Of a stretch of DNA of 64,000 nt, positions 11,489-21,899 are shown in pieces (position 1 is the stretch's first letter; each line of letters starts with the position of its first letter). A program made the position numbers and the translations under genes. Source of the stretch: Homarus americanus (lineage: Eukaryota > Arthropoda > Malacostraca > Decapoda > Nephropidae); the NCBI RefSeq assembly GCF_018991925.1, contig NW_024720773.1:1045661-1109660 (forward strand), in the 5' to 3' direction. The notes beneath the pieces are model-generated. The model was not told the origin of the DNA. It saw only the letters and a program-made list of their open reading frames with translations, and searched no databases.

Positions 11489-11898
11489 TGTGGGGATGGG
11501 ATGTTTGTGTTCACACTCAGGATGGGATGGAGAAAGGAAATTCACAATGTGCTCTCTGTATACATGTTGTATTGGATGTACAATGCAGCTTGGTGCTGGG
11601 AAGTGGCAGCGTGGTTACAAGCGTGATGTAGAGAGAGCTGGTTGGTGAGGATGCTCAGAGGAGGACCAGCCTGTGGGTCGCCATGCTCGCCGGCAGGAGC
11701 GAGGGCCGCCAGGCAGCGGCGGAGGAGGTGGTGTTGCTTGCTGCGGCTGTAGCTAGAAGAAGAGAGTTGGTTGGTGAGGATGCTCAGAGGAAGACCAGCT
11801 TGTGGGTCGCCATGCTCTCCGGCGGGAGCGAGGACCGCCAGGCAGGCGGAGGAGGAGGTGTTGCTGGCTGGTTGGTGTACATAGAAAAGAGACAAGTC
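11489..11898 (-). mobile_element. Gypsy LTR, left half (family of the solo LTR at 48305)
   Basis: Begins TGTGGGGA and aligns along its length with the intact solo LTR at 48305-48751 up to its GAGACAGGTC word. The rest of the LTR resumes at 17343. It carries an extra internal duplication of about 130 bp of the GC-rich core (GCTGGTTGGTGAGGATGCTC ... CGCCAGGCAG), at roughly 11633-11760 and 11763-11880. Short plus and minus ORFs here are shadows of this GC-rich LTR. I assign the minus strand from the related TRIM-like element at 35804. Confidence 0.8.
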
Positions 11899-11915
11899 GA
11901 TACGATACGATACGA
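11899..11915 (-). repeat. LINE-J1 3' tail of pentamer repeats
   Basis: GATAC repeated three times at the junction with the interrupted LTR. Read in the element orientation it is a GTATC-type tail, consistent with target-primed reverse transcription. Confidence 0.7.
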
Positions 11916-12139
11916 AGTCTTTAGTTAAGAGGTGAAAGAAGATTATTAGGAGTTGAAGGAAAAGTGGTGAAACTGAAATACAGTAGGAGTAGAAAGAATC
12001 TGGGCTCAACCAGATCGCTTCATCTTTCTTATTGGTGTTTTGTCTTTGTTCTGCTCCCTTGGGTCGTCAGACCTTTGTATTAATATTGGTTTATTTATAT
12101 AATGCTGCTTATTATTATTATTTTTGTTATTGTTGGAGT

Positions 12140-12634
12140 TAGTGAGCCCGCCCAGGTCCTTGTGTAACTGGGAGGGTAGTCACATTTTTTTTTTTTTTTG
12201 AGGTGTTAGTTAAGTGTTAGTTGTGTTAGTCTAAAGGTACACTGTATGGAGAGGCCTGCCAGGTTCTTAGTGGAGCTGGTTGGTCACTCTCATCTTTATT
12301 CCTCTAGTAATGTTTTATGTAGAAATGTGTATATTGAGGCAGGAGGTGGTTCAATTACTTCTTCCTGGCTGATATAGCTGGGAGGGTAATCACATTTTTT
12401 TTTTTTTTTTTTTTGAGGTGTTAGTTAAGTGTTAGTTGTGTTAGTCTAAAGGTACACTGTATGGAGAGGCCTGCCAGGTTCTTAGTGGAGCTGGTTGGTC
12501 ACTCTCATCTTTATTCCTCTAGTAATGTTTTATGTAAAAATGTGTATGTTGAGGCAGGAGGTGGTTCAATTACTTCTTCCTGGCTGATATAGCTGGGAGG
12601 GTAATCACATTATTATTATTAATATTATTAATAT

Positions 12635-12669
<35 letters not shown>

Positions 12670-12900
12670 TTTTTTTTTGAGTTAGTGAGCCCGCCCAGGT
12701 CCTTGTGTAGCTGGGAGGGTAGTCACATTTTTATTTATTTATTTTTTTTTTTTTACTAAGATGTTAGTTCAATGTTAAATGTTAAATGTTAAATGTTAAA
12801 TATTAGTTATGTTAGTCTAAAGGTACGCTGTATGGAGAGGCCTGCCAGGTTCTTGTGGAGCTGGTAGGTCACTCTCATCTTTTATTCTCTCTATTAATGT
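12140..12900 (-). repeat. Tandem duplications in the LINE-J1 3' UTR
   Basis: A unit of roughly 210-215 bp starting with CACATTTTTT and containing AAAGGTACACTGTATGGAGA, GGCCTGCCAGGTTCTT and GAGGCAGGAGGTGGTTCAAT recurs at about 12181-12390, 12391-12605 and, diverged, 12724-12900. Poly-T, ATTT and ATT tracts separate the units. A shorter word (GAGCCCGCCCAGGTCCTTGT) recurs at 12144 and 12684. Confidence 0.85.
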
Positions 12901-12901
12901 T

Positions 12902-15900
12902 TTATATGTATATTGGGGCAGGAGATGGTTCAATTACTTTCTTCCTGGCTGATTTAAACCAACTGTGTTCTTGGAATTCTTCGTTGTCTATATTATTTAT
13001 CCAGTTTTGATATGTTTCTGTGTTAAGTTCAGTCACTTTTTTCCAAATATTTACAGCTTTGTTGTGTATATCTACATTGATTGCTAAGAGGTTTGCTCTC
13101 TTGTGTAGCTGTTCATTATTGATGTGGTCTGTATATTTTATGTTATATATAAATCTGAGGGCTATATTTTGTACTGTTTGTAACCTTTTAATGCACGTTT
13201 TACTAAGGGTGTTCAATGGGATGGGTGGGTAGTCCATAATTGGTTTGACAAGGGCAATATAAATCTTTCTTTTGTTATTAATACTAAGGTTCTTAATGCG
13301 TTTTATTTTTCATAATCTTATTCTTGCCTGTCGTTCTTTATCTTTTAAGTATGTTATATATCCTCTTTTTGTTAGTTTTAATCCAAGCATCCTACCTTCA
13401 GTGTCGTATGGGTATAGTTCCTGGTCGACTATTACTGGACTTGTTTTAATCTTGGCTATTGGTATTATCTTGAATTTGTTCTTATTTGTCCTGATTTTCC
13501 ATTTTTTCTCAAAATCATTTATGTTTTTTATCGCTCTTACCGTGTAGAGTGCCATAAATTGAGTTGATTTTCCTGGGTATGATACTATTTGAGTAATATC
13601 ATCAGCAAACATTACATATTCGCTAAAGGGGGTAGGTTGAGGTGTGTCTGAAGTATAAATTGTATATAGTGTTGGAGAAAGGCATCCTCCTTGAGGTACT
13701 CCACTCTCAAGATTAAACATAGTTCCTAAAAAGTTTCCAATTTGAATTTGTGCTCTCCTATCATCTAAATAGTTACACAATATTCTTAGCAAGTATTCGT
13801 TAAGTCCCAGTTTTAATATTTTATATTTCAAGCCTAAATGCCAAACTTTATCAAAAGCCTTAGAAACATCCCTTAAAATTATATTGATCTGGTTACCCTT
13901 GCTTTTTTCTATTGCAATTATTTCCGTTATTGTAGCTATTGCAGTTAGGGTATTTCTATTGGGCATAAATCCATGTTGTCTGTTGTTAGTTTTCCCATGT
14001 TGTGTTAAAAAGGCTATAAGTCTTGAATTTAATATTTTTTCCAATAGTTTCCCGGTAATTTCTAATAAAGATATTGGCCTGTAGTTTAATATTTCCTTAT
14101 TGTCCTTACCCTCCTTAGGAATAAATATCATTTTAGCATATTTTAGTTTGTCTGGAAAGTAACCAGTTATTAAGCATGCGTTATAAATGTTTAATAGTGT
14201 TTTTAAAATGTTTTCAGGTAGATTCATGATCATATTTCGTGTAATACCTGTGAGCCCGGGGCTTTTTCCTTAAACTTCCTCAGACAGTGCATCATTTCTC
14301 CCATGGTTATTATTTGATTATTAGGTAATAAGTTATAGTCTATATATTGCCTTGGGGTGATTCTATGTATTGTCTTCCCATTTCGTCTTCTATCCTTTCT
14401 TCGTGTTCACTATCAAAATCTTCATTTTCCTCATCTGATATTTTAAAAACTTTTACCCATTCCCTTTTGAATGCTGACTCTTGTTCATTTTCCTCGTGCA
14501 ATTTTGTTCCATTTTGGTCTTTAATGTATGGTGTTTTTTGCTTGTTGTGCCCCATCATCTTGTTTATGGAAGTCCAAAATGTTTTTGTGTCTTTAGTCAT
14601 GTCAGCCGCCATTATAATATCATTCCATTTTTTATTGTTTGCTTCCTTACATGCGTCTCTTAATTTTATCTGTAGTGCTATCTGTTACGAACCCCTCCAC
14701 CCAGCACTACGAACCACGCCATCTATTGTCCTGATCTACCTACCCAGCACCACGAGCAACGCCATCTAGGGACGAGACACGAGTATGACTCGTCTTAGTT
14801 AACACTCCGGGGTTTCCCTTCTCCATATCCTGGTTGTTGCGTCACTTCCTTCTAGTCTTCTTTGTGAGCTCCAATTCGAGGAGAGAGCACTTGGCTCTGG
14901 GAAGTGACCACAGGATCATCTATCCTCTAAACCTACGTCGCAGTGACTACCTACCGTCTTCTCCAATACTCAGTCTTACTCGTCAGCCATCTCAGCTCCT
15001 CACTTAAGTACTAGTATTTTGTATTAACTCCCCCACGTCCACTTGCTTCAAAATTGTTTATGTTGTATTAATATGTATATACTGTTAATGTTTAGGTTAA
15101 GTTTGGTTAAGGGTAATTTATAAGCTGAATATTTTGTTAAGGGATTTATGGTACTCTATTATATACAACGAAAACTCGCATCCTTTGTCTACCCTTTTAT
15201 AGTCCGATTGTCTTTGTTTTTTTATTGTTGTTACCTGTTGGGATCTGGGTAGACGTATAACTATATTCTAAATCCCCAACTCGTAACATATCTGTGTCGT
15301 ATATAGCCATCTGTTACTGCCGTGTCTTTCCATATACCTGTTTATTTCATTGTAATATGTCTGGATTAATTTAACTTCTTCTGGTAGTCTGTTGTTGGGT
15401 AATTTTCTAAAGTGTGAAGTAGGAGTGTGTTTGGTTATAGATGTTTTTATTGCTGAGTGCAGTCTGTCCATTTCTGAGTCTATATCTTCTGTTGTTTTCC
15501 CTTGTAGGTTAATCGAGCGGTGATTACTTAAGTCGTCTTTGAAGCTGTCCCAGTCTGTTTTACTCATTTTCAGTCTCTTTTTTATTGGTATCTGTATGGG
15601 GCTTGTTGACAGTGTTAGTATAATTGGCAGATGGTCACTGCCTGTAAGAGGTCCCTGCATTATATGGTAATTGAAAAAGGCTTTGTTGTTGGTAAAAATT
15701 TTGTCTGGTGTCGATTGTGTATTGTGATTTCTCCAGGTTGGAAAGTTAGGACCCAGATGATTGATTTTCCCTAAATTTATTAATTGATTAAGGGCGTTTC
15801 CCACGACGTTATTATTTGTATTGTCAAAAATCCTATGTCTGGCGTTAAAGTCTCCTAAGATGTACATCGGATGACTATTGTTAGCCAATTTTAATAGGTC

Positions 15901-16261
15901 TTCTATAGGTAAGTAGGGTCGTCTCGGTGGCAGATAAGTAGTAGCAATAATTACGTCTCCTTGAGTTGTATTTATTTTTATTGTTAGAAATTCATCCTGG
16001 AAGTCATCAATTAGTTTAAATTTTAAGTTTCTTTTAACCGCTATAGCTACTCCGTCATTTTTCTCGCCCGATTTATTTCTTTGGTTTACATAATAGTTAG
16101 AGTTTTATGTTGTTGTTTTCTGTCTCACCGTGACTGTTTATTAGTATAATGTCAGGGTCAATTTCTTGATATATATTACTTAGGTTAATTCTCTCGGTCT
16201 TCCAGTTTCTTACGTTGTGTTGTATTATTCTTAAAGTTCTTACTGTTTGTCTATTGTCCAT
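12902..16261 (-). pseudogene. LINE-J1 ORF2: endonuclease-reverse transcriptase, broken
   Basis: ORF2 would make the nicking endonuclease and RT that copy the LINE RNA at a target site. The ATG at 16261-16259 overlaps the ORF1 stop. The endonuclease is visible from about 16110 to 15289: YLPPRRPYLP, then LGDFNARH, then SDHLPI, the catalytic GDFN and SDH blocks of APE-type LINE endonucleases. A frameshift lies near 16100. The solo LTR at 14693-15288 interrupts the linker, which resumes at 14612 (DTKTFWTSINK). After another frame change near 14340-14240 the RT spans 14233-12902: NYRPISLLEI, LRDVSKAFDKVWH, SGVPQGGCLSPTLYT and FADD at the catalytic site. One in-frame TGA at 13307-13309 separates RT from its C-terminal domain. 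Dead copy. Confidence 0.85.
14693..15288 (+). mobile_element. Solo LTR of the Ty3-A family
   Basis: 596 bp, TGTTACGA to TCGTAACA, flanked by a perfect 4-bp TSD TATC (14689-14692 and 15289-15292). It matches the LTRs of the Gmr1-like element at 23569-32293 and the solo LTR at 18661-19269. It sits in the coding linker of LINE-J1 ORF2 between the endonuclease and the RT. A solo LTR with intact TSD implies insertion of a full element followed by LTR-LTR recombination. Confidence 0.93.
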
Positions 16262-16263
16262 TA
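16259..16263 (-). promoter_or_regulatory. TAATG stop/start overlap between ORF1 and ORF2
   Basis: On the minus strand the ORF1 stop TAA and the ORF2 start ATG share one A (TAATG). This UAAUG arrangement is established as a termination-reinitiation coupling signal in some non-LTR retrotransposons such as SART1. I infer the same mode of ORF2 translation here. Confidence 0.75.
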
Positions 16264-17326
16264 TTTCTTATACTTGGATTGTGACTGTTGAAGTGGAGAC
16301 CTATCATCCTGTTTCCCGCTTCTGACTCTTCTAAACTCTGACGGGTCTACTATTTTAAAGTCATTGGTCGTAATCTTTAGTTTGTCCGTAGTAATTAGTG
16401 ACCAGACATAATCTTCACTTAGGGATTTTTCTTGATATGTCCACTTGTATATCCCTCCTTCACAGTTTTTTACTATTGTCCCTCCTGTTGGTCTCGATGT
16501 TGGGATTCCATGTTTTGTTGTAGTGATAACTTTTAATCCAATTTCTTCAGCAGATTCAGGTTGTATATTGTGATCAGTTTCCATCTTATCTTCTCTCCTC
16601 CTACTCCTTTGTCTTATAGTCTGTCCTTTTGTTATTTCTATCTTCTCTTTGTCACTTCTAGTCATTTGTCTGGGATCTCTATCAGTCGCTTGTGTTCCTT
16701 GTGTATCAGCTGTTGCTCCTTGCTCAAACCTTTGTTCGTCTAGATGTAGTTTTTCTCTCAGTTCGCTTGCATATGTTGCCTGAAATAGTTTTTCGGATTG
16801 TGGATTCTCTGGAAATATCATCTCTGGTAGGTTATGAAATTTAAACATTTTCCTTAATTCCTCATTGTATGATCCGGGTGCAATGATATTGTGCAAATGT
16901 GCATGGATCATACTTATCATTACCTTATCATGTATTGGCTCACTTAGGTTTAATATGGTGGATTCTGGTCTATGAGCCTCTTGGACCGCTCTCTTTGCTA
17001 TTTCGACGTATGTCGTATCCTTCTTGTCTTGTTCCTTTTTCCTTGTTTCTTGTTCCTTGTACTTTATCATGTTTTTTTATTGGGCATGCCATTGCTAACG
17101 TCCTATGTCCTATGTATACATTCCCGTTTCTCTTACAGTTGAGACAGCCAACATGTGTATTCTTACATTCAGTGTAGGTATGGTCGTCGCCTGCACAATC
17201 TGAGCAGTACTTTTTTTCTTTTTCCGGACAGTCTCTCGTTGTGTGTTCTTCATATTTGTAGCAGGAGAAGCAAGTTTGCAGACTGATGAATGTCTCCTTC
17301 TTTATTTGATGTGGTGTGACTGACAT
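16261..17326 (-). pseudogene. LINE-J1 ORF1: CCHC zinc-knuckle RNA-binding protein, truncated and frameshifted
   Basis: ORF1 proteins of I/Jockey-group LINEs bind the element RNA and carry it to chromatin. Three CCHC-type knuckles are visible in the first 90 residues (CFSCYKYEEHTTRDC, CSDCAGDDHTYTEC, then CLNCKR...C). The frame shifts in a run of seven A (plus-strand T run at 17072-17078) and continues as a basic, Lys/Glu/Gln-rich region to a TAA at 16263-16261. The sister ORF1 at 44315-42876 has about 100 residues before its first knuckle; here they are missing, so the Met at 17326 is only the first Met after the 5' truncation. Confidence 0.8.
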
Positions 17327-17342
17327 GTTGAATATTAGAAAG

Positions 17343-17506
17343 CCACGAGGTCAGGTCTTATATAGCGGAGGTAGGCGTGGCTTAATAGTTGACCTCCATC
17401 ATGTAAGGCGGCGCTGGTTGACCGAGACCACGAGGCATACACTGGGGAATTCGCGGGGTCGGCTACTCAGCGACAAACAGCGTTTGTAGGGGAGGAATCC
17501 ACTACA
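17343..17506 (-). mobile_element. Gypsy LTR, right half
   Basis: Resumes the LTR interrupted at 11898: CCACGAGGTCAGGTCTTATA through CAGCGTTTGTAGGGGAGGAA to CCACTACA. It aligns with 48590-48751 of the intact solo LTR. The sequence after 17506 does not repeat the bases before 11489, so no outer TSD is confirmed. Confidence 0.85.
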
Positions 17507-17640
17507 CCGTTGTTTCCCTTTTCCCATGTGATTTTATCAAGATTTATCTTATCCAGGTTTTCATTGTGGAGCTACATAAATATATATATATATATATATA
17601 TATATCTTGATAAAATCACACGGGAAAATGGAAACAACGG
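17507..17640. repeat. 37-bp near-perfect inverted repeat around a TA tract
   Basis: Bases 17507-17543 and 17604-17640 are reverse complements with two mismatches. Each arm contains TTTTATCAAGAT or ATCTTGATAAAA and a TGTTTCC or GGAAACA word. The spacer holds a TA microsatellite (about 17577-17605). The right arm leads into the hammerhead-like segment, so this may be the terminal part of a Penelope-like or foldback element. Confidence 0.8.
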
Positions 17641-17690
17641 AGTACCTTAGCTTTCGTCTTTATTCAAGACATCTTCAGAGGCAACTGGAT
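17641..17690 (-). ncRNA. Hammerhead-ribozyme-like core (tentative)
   Basis: The minus strand reads CTGAAGA, a one-base bulge, GTCTT, a short loop, AAGAC, then GAAA. That is the CUGANGA - stem II - GAAA order of a hammerhead, with five perfect base pairs in the putative stem II. Penelope-like elements often carry hammerheads in their terminal repeats. I could not define stem III with a good cleavage triplet or a convincing stem I, and the bulged base is not ideal. Treat it as a lead only. Confidence 0.3.
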
Positions 17691-18149
17691 TACATGGACA
17701 GAGAGAGGCTTAAATATACAGGGTGACCTAAAAACATGAGGTCAGGTCATAATGATGACATCCACTAATCCCCACACCAACACAACCGTGCATTTCCGTA
17801 TCTTTAAAGATCGAACTAATATTTGGTAGGCAGGTGCGGGTGGGGTGGCCTAGGGGACAATTGTGCACTTTTTACTTAAGATTTTACAGATTTGTCCTCC
17901 AAGGGTGCTATTTTATTGGACATCCCCTTGCATCCTGTGCGAGGCGAAGAGCAAAGGCGTTTACAGCACCCAGCGGGGAAGCAGGCAGAGTACTGATCTT
18001 CCATGAGGGGCCGACCATGACTCCTCCACCCACGGGTCGGTTCTCAGTTTTTACTCTCCTATCTCTCCACCCGGGGAAGAAAAAAATGGCGGAAGTTTTT
18101 GTTTACATTCATTTCGTAATTGAAGTTTTTAACATCAATTAGGATTTTA
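17691..18149. other. No gene recognised
   Basis: Continuation of the element end with the inverted repeat, then unassigned sequence. A plus-strand open frame of 102 codons at 17834-18142 has no recognisable domain. Confidence 0.4.
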
Positions 18150-18480
18150 ATTTATAACATTTTACATTTTTTATTTTTACTTTTATCCTCTTCACCACTG
18201 ATCGGCTCTTTAGCCGCTTGGGCGATCGGTCACGTCTCTGTTACGCACTGTTGGCAAGTACTGGGCATGCACTGGCTCCTGAATGTATCTGAACCTGCTC
18301 CAGTGCTGGTCAAGTCTGGTCTTGAAAGAGCTCACACTCGGTGCCGTCACAGCACTCTCTGGCAGGTTATTCCACTAGTTCACAATTCTCACTCCGAAAA
18401 AGTAACCCCTCACAGTTTTATGGGCTTGCGTCTTCTTCAACCTTGAGCTGTGACCCTTGTGGTGCGAGCTTCAGACTAAA
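18150..18480 (-). pseudogene. L2-like LINE 3' end, copy 1
   Basis: The minus frame reads HKTVRGYFF, then WNNLPESAVTAPSVSSFKTR, then LDQHWSRFRY and ends in NRDVT...; this is the usual C-terminal WNxLP / FKxRLD block of L2/CR1 ORF2. The 3' tail is GATAAAAGTAAAAATAAAAA. Four more copies of this end lie at 32460-32750, 34115-34585, 35280-35560 and 38080-39110, so the family is abundant. Confidence 0.75.
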
Positions 18481-18483
18481 CAC

Positions 18484-19435
18484 AAGACAAGATTGGACCA
18501 CTACAGTCAGATACCGGCGAACTAACTGATAATGGCGAAGAAATGAGCAATAATCTGAACAGATATTTTTCAACAGTTTTCACCACCTAGAATTAAAACA
18601 TGATAACCGAGGCACCGACTATATACAGAGATAGTGAAGAAAAGCGATTAAGCGAGATAGTGTTACGAACCCCTCCACCCAGCACTACGAACCACGCCAT
18701 CTATTGTCCTGATCTACCTACCCAGCACCACGAGCAACGCCATCTAGGGACGAGACACGAGTATGACTCGTCTTAGTTACCACTCCGGGGTTTCCCTTCT
18801 CCATATCCTGGTTGTTGCGTCACTTCCTCCAAGTCTTCTTTGTCAGCTCGAGTTCGAGGAGAGAGGACTTGGCTCTGGGAAGTGACCACAGGATCATCTA
18901 TCCTCTAAACCTACGGCACAGTGACTACCTACCGTCGTCTACAATACTCAGCCTTACTCGTCAGCCATCTCAGCTCCTCACTTAAGTATTTGTAATCTTG
19001 TATTGCCTCTCCCACCTCCACCTTGCTTCACGATTGTTTTATGTTTTATTAATATGTATATACTGTTAATGTTTAGGTTAAGTTTGGTTAAGGGTAATTT
19101 ATAAGCTGAATATTTTGTAAAGGGATTTATGGTACTTTATTATACACAACGAAAACTCGCATCCTTTGTCTACCCTTTTATAGTCCGATTGTCTTTGTTT
19201 TTTTGTTGTTGTTACCTGTTGGGATCTGGGTAGACGTATAACGATATTCTAAATCCCCAACTCGTAACAGTAGTGACTAGTAACGATGTTAATATACAAA
19301 TAGACAAGCTAAAGCCTTCTAAGTCACCAGATTCCGATGAGATATTTGCCAGAGTATTTAAGGAATGTAAGGGAGAACTTATTATGCAAATTTATTTGAT
19401 ATGTCATTAAAAACGGGTGTAGTACCATGCCATCA
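18484..19435 (+). pseudogene. L2-like LINE ORF2 linker and RT start, split by a solo LTR
   Basis: Before the LTR the plus strand encodes GELTDNGEEMSNNLNRYFST (18505-18580), the usual linker before the RT. After the LTR it reads DKLKPSKSPDSDEIFARVFK-like sequence (19295-19370) and LKTGVVPC-like residues near 19410, the first RT blocks. Stops and gaps show decay. An inverted paralogous copy lies at 23400-23568 plus 32294-32470. Confidence 0.75.
18661..19269 (+). mobile_element. Solo LTR of the Ty3-A family, second copy
   Basis: 609 bp, TGTTACGA to TCGTAACA, very similar to 14693-15288 and to the 23569-24178 LTR. The flanks are ATAG and GTAG, a 4-bp TSD with one mismatch. The inverted paralogous L2 copy near 23540 lacks this LTR at the equivalent place, which supports an insertion here. 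Confidence 0.88.
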
Positions 19436-19590
19436 TTTACTCTGGAAGCGGCGCGGGTAGGGTGCGCATTAGGTTGCTCTTACGTTATCGCTGACGTCAT
19501 ATGACGTATCGGACTGTGATTGGGCCACGCATTCTTAGCACCCACGCATTCCCTCCGCCGCTAGCTGTGATTGGTCTTATGTAACATGAC
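19436..19590. other. Short spacer, GC-rich
   Basis: Contains two TGACGTCA/ATGACGT-like palindromic words near 19490-19505 and inverted GTGATTGG words. No gene is recognised. Confidence 0.4.
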
Positions 19591-20234
19591 GTGCCCTGCC
19601 ACCAGAGGGAAGAAGTCGCTGACCTAGCCGGGCCAGTCTCATTGTCCTCCGACATTGTCCCACCTCCTTCCATTACTCTAGGTCCGAACACACTCCAGGT
19701 TGTAGATTCCACGAAGCTCCTCGGCGTCACCATAGACAACAAACTAAATTGGAAACCACACGTCAGTGAAGTTATCAAATTCTCCAGTTTCCGTCTCCAC
19801 CTCCTCCGCCGACTCAAGTCCCTCGGAGTTCCTGCACACGAGCTCCTCAGTGTTTACACAACATTCATACTTCCCAAGCTCACCTATGCCTCCCCACCTG
19901 GTCTTCCTCCCTAAATGCCACACAACGTAAATACCTAGAAAAAGTGCAAAAGAGGGCATGCAAGATTATTCTCTCCCCTTCCTACTCCACATATCAAGAA
20001 GCGCTCAACACACTGACCCTTTCGACTCTCACTGACCATCACCACGAACTCGTCTGCAAATTTGGTAAGAAGCTTCTACACCATCCCCGACACCGGCTCC
20101 TACTACCACCTGAGATCCCTAGTCCGAGAATTGCTGTTCGACACCACAACCGCATCCAGCCCATACGTGCACGAACTGATCTCTATAAGAACAGCCCTGT
20201 CCCAACCATTGTAAAAATTATCAATAACTTGTAA
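19591..20234 (+). pseudogene. CR1-superfamily LINE ORF2 C-terminus
   Basis: Frame one (19591-19914) includes STKLLGVTIDNKLNWKPHV and LKSLGVPAHELLSVYTTFIL, a C-terminal RT/thumb signature shared by many CR1-group LINEs. Frame two (19944-20234) continues with MQKRACKIILSPSYSTYQEAL and ends IRARTDLYKNSPVPTIVKII. The two frames join by a single frameshift around 19905-19940. The 3' UTR ends in AATAAA (20440-20446) and an ATT tail (20450-20472). The 5' part is missing. Confidence 0.75.
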
Positions 20235-20449
20235 TAAATGAGTGTATTCACTCCCAGTAAACACTACTCCTTGCACTGTCACTATGTTGAAATGAACTGT
20301 AGTTTGAGCTTTTCCCCATCTAGTTATTATATGTCTTATTTGTGTCACTCATGTTACTTGTATATTATTTGTAATTCGTAACCCATTCCCCAAATATGTA
20401 ACTGTATATTTTCAGCCTTCTGGCTGCCAAGCTCTTTCAATAAACCGTT

Positions 20450-20472
20450 AATTATTATTATTATTATTATTC
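20450..20472 (+). repeat. ATT tail of the CR1-like fragment
   Basis: About seven ATT units directly after the AATAAA-containing 3' UTR of the LINE fragment. Confidence 0.8.
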
Positions 20473-20475
20473 AGT

Positions 20476-21180
20476 CTCTGCGTATACAGTTCTCTCTTGT
20501 GCCCGCTATTCCCCTCACAATGGCTTCTGCTGGACCCCCCACCACCCCAGAAAAACCTTGAATTACCTGGACCAAGCCATGGTTATGTGAAGGAAATCAT
20601 CGAGTTTGGGGAGAAAATTAAGCTCATCCTTGACAAAGACACAGTCAAGCATCGGTATGTAGTGTCTAATAACCTTCTGTCGAAAATTATGGAGCCGTAT
20701 GTCCAGATGTATCACGACAACATCAATGCTAGTCTCGCCCGCAACCCACCACAACCACAGCCAGCCCAAGTCAGTGATAGTGACAGTGAGGATATGGACT
20801 TTGAGGGGTTTGTCAGGGAGACCCTGCAAACCTCTGTGAGTAGTGATAGTGATTCACCGGAGGGCCACTAATCTGCCCTCTGCCTCGGAACCAGCCGCCA
20901 TCCACGTGTGCCGACCCATCTCTTCTACTAACGTAAGTGTTAAACCCCTTTAGATTTGTAGTTTTTTATTTAGATATTATGTGTTTGTCAATACCATAAT
21001 AAAATTATGATGTTATTTTTACTACAAGGTACGTATTGTGTCGGAAAAAGTGGAGTTTGGGAGTCGGCCCAGGATCTATTTCAATTCACCCCATATGTTC
21101 TGTTATTTCGTTTAGGCGTTTCTCGTTTTACGCTGACCTCCATGGGTTCAATTGACCACGTAAATGCAGACTATACTGTA
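20476..21180 (+). mobile_element. Tigger-like DNA transposon 3' end, copy 1
   Basis: The open frame (20497-20871) ends in an acidic Ser/Asp-rich tail (SDSDSEDMDFEGF, then SSDSDSPEGH) after a helical segment. A 3' region follows that is shared with 39564-39920 (TAATCTGCCCTCTGCC, TTTTACTACAA, AAAAGTGGAGTTTGGG, GGGTTCAATTGACCACGTAA). The right edge TGCAGACTATACTGTA resembles Tigger termini that read inverted as TACAGTATAGTCTGCA. I infer the C-terminus of a Tigger/pogo-type transposase; the catalytic domain is absent. Confidence 0.5.
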
Positions 21181-21899
21181 TCTTAATCCTAAATTACACA
21201 CTAAAGTAAGGCTCTGGTTTGACCGTTCTAGGGGAAATTAATTGGGCGATATCATTAACTTAAACCTGTGGCCCAGGGCACAAAGGACGCTGACTTTGAA
21301 CAAAAGCCGATCTTCGAGTTTTCATGGCGGGGTCATATCCACTTCACTCAAAACTGTAATTAGGAATCCTCCTCCACATTGTATTCGTTTAACACAGTCA
21401 TAAGATTCTCTGATCAATGTATAGTTCGTGGGTATACGTCACACGAGATAACGAGGTGTATTAAGTTCACACCGATGCATACAAGATATCTCCTTTGAAG
21501 TATAGTTTCTGGATCACTTCCAACACTTCATATAGGTCTGATACATTTATCCTTTTTCCAAATTAATGTTCTTTTATATTTTCATCTGATACTTACGGTA
21601 GCTAGGTTCACTTATCGTTCACAGACGTAAATAGAATAACCTTCAAACACTAGTCCGTATCGATTGGACTTTCCCAACCATCTTACAGATACCTTGAGTT
21701 CTCCTTAATGCTATGAGTACATACACTTAATATTATATATTCGTACATGAGTACAATTCATCAAATAATTCATAAACATTCAGTAGGTGAGTTATCCTTT
21801 ATCAACGTTTCCCGTTTTCTGAGTTTCTACAAGAGCGGTGGATTTGAATGTTATGTAGCGTAATATGAATTAAAGGGGATTTTTAGGAATGACAATGAT
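21181..21899. other. No gene recognised
   Basis: About 700 bp with no open frame of note and no repeat I can match inside the window. Confidence 0.5.

Larger units (their letters stand above)
11899..17342 (-). mobile_element. I/Jockey-group LINE (LINE-J1), 5'-truncated, nested in an LTR
   Basis: The 5.4-kb insertion separates two halves of one LTR (11489-11898 and 17343-17506). On the minus strand it encodes a CCHC-knuckle ORF1 (17326-16261), then ORF2 with an AP-type endonuclease and a reverse transcriptase (16261-12902), then a 3' UTR with tandem repeats and a short tail of GATAC-type pentamers at 11899-11915. Compared with the sister element at 40237-44390, it lacks the first part of ORF1, so it is a 5'-truncated copy. 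It is further broken by a solo LTR at 14693-15288. No clear target-site duplication is visible at the outer ends. Confidence 0.85.

Noticed and set aside
11542..12009. 155-codon minus frame and overlapping plus frame
   Set aside because: Lie in a GC-rich LTR module that also occurs in other LTRs; no domain.
13020..14084. Several plus-strand hydrophobic frames resembling membrane proteins
   Set aside because: Antisense shadows of the AT-rich LINE-J1 ORF2 on the minus strand.
11489..17506. Outer TSD for the split LTR
   Set aside because: Left flank CTCT and right flank CCGT do not match.
17834..18142. 102-codon plus frame
   Set aside because: No recognisable domain, no repeat of the frame elsewhere; chance ORF is likely.
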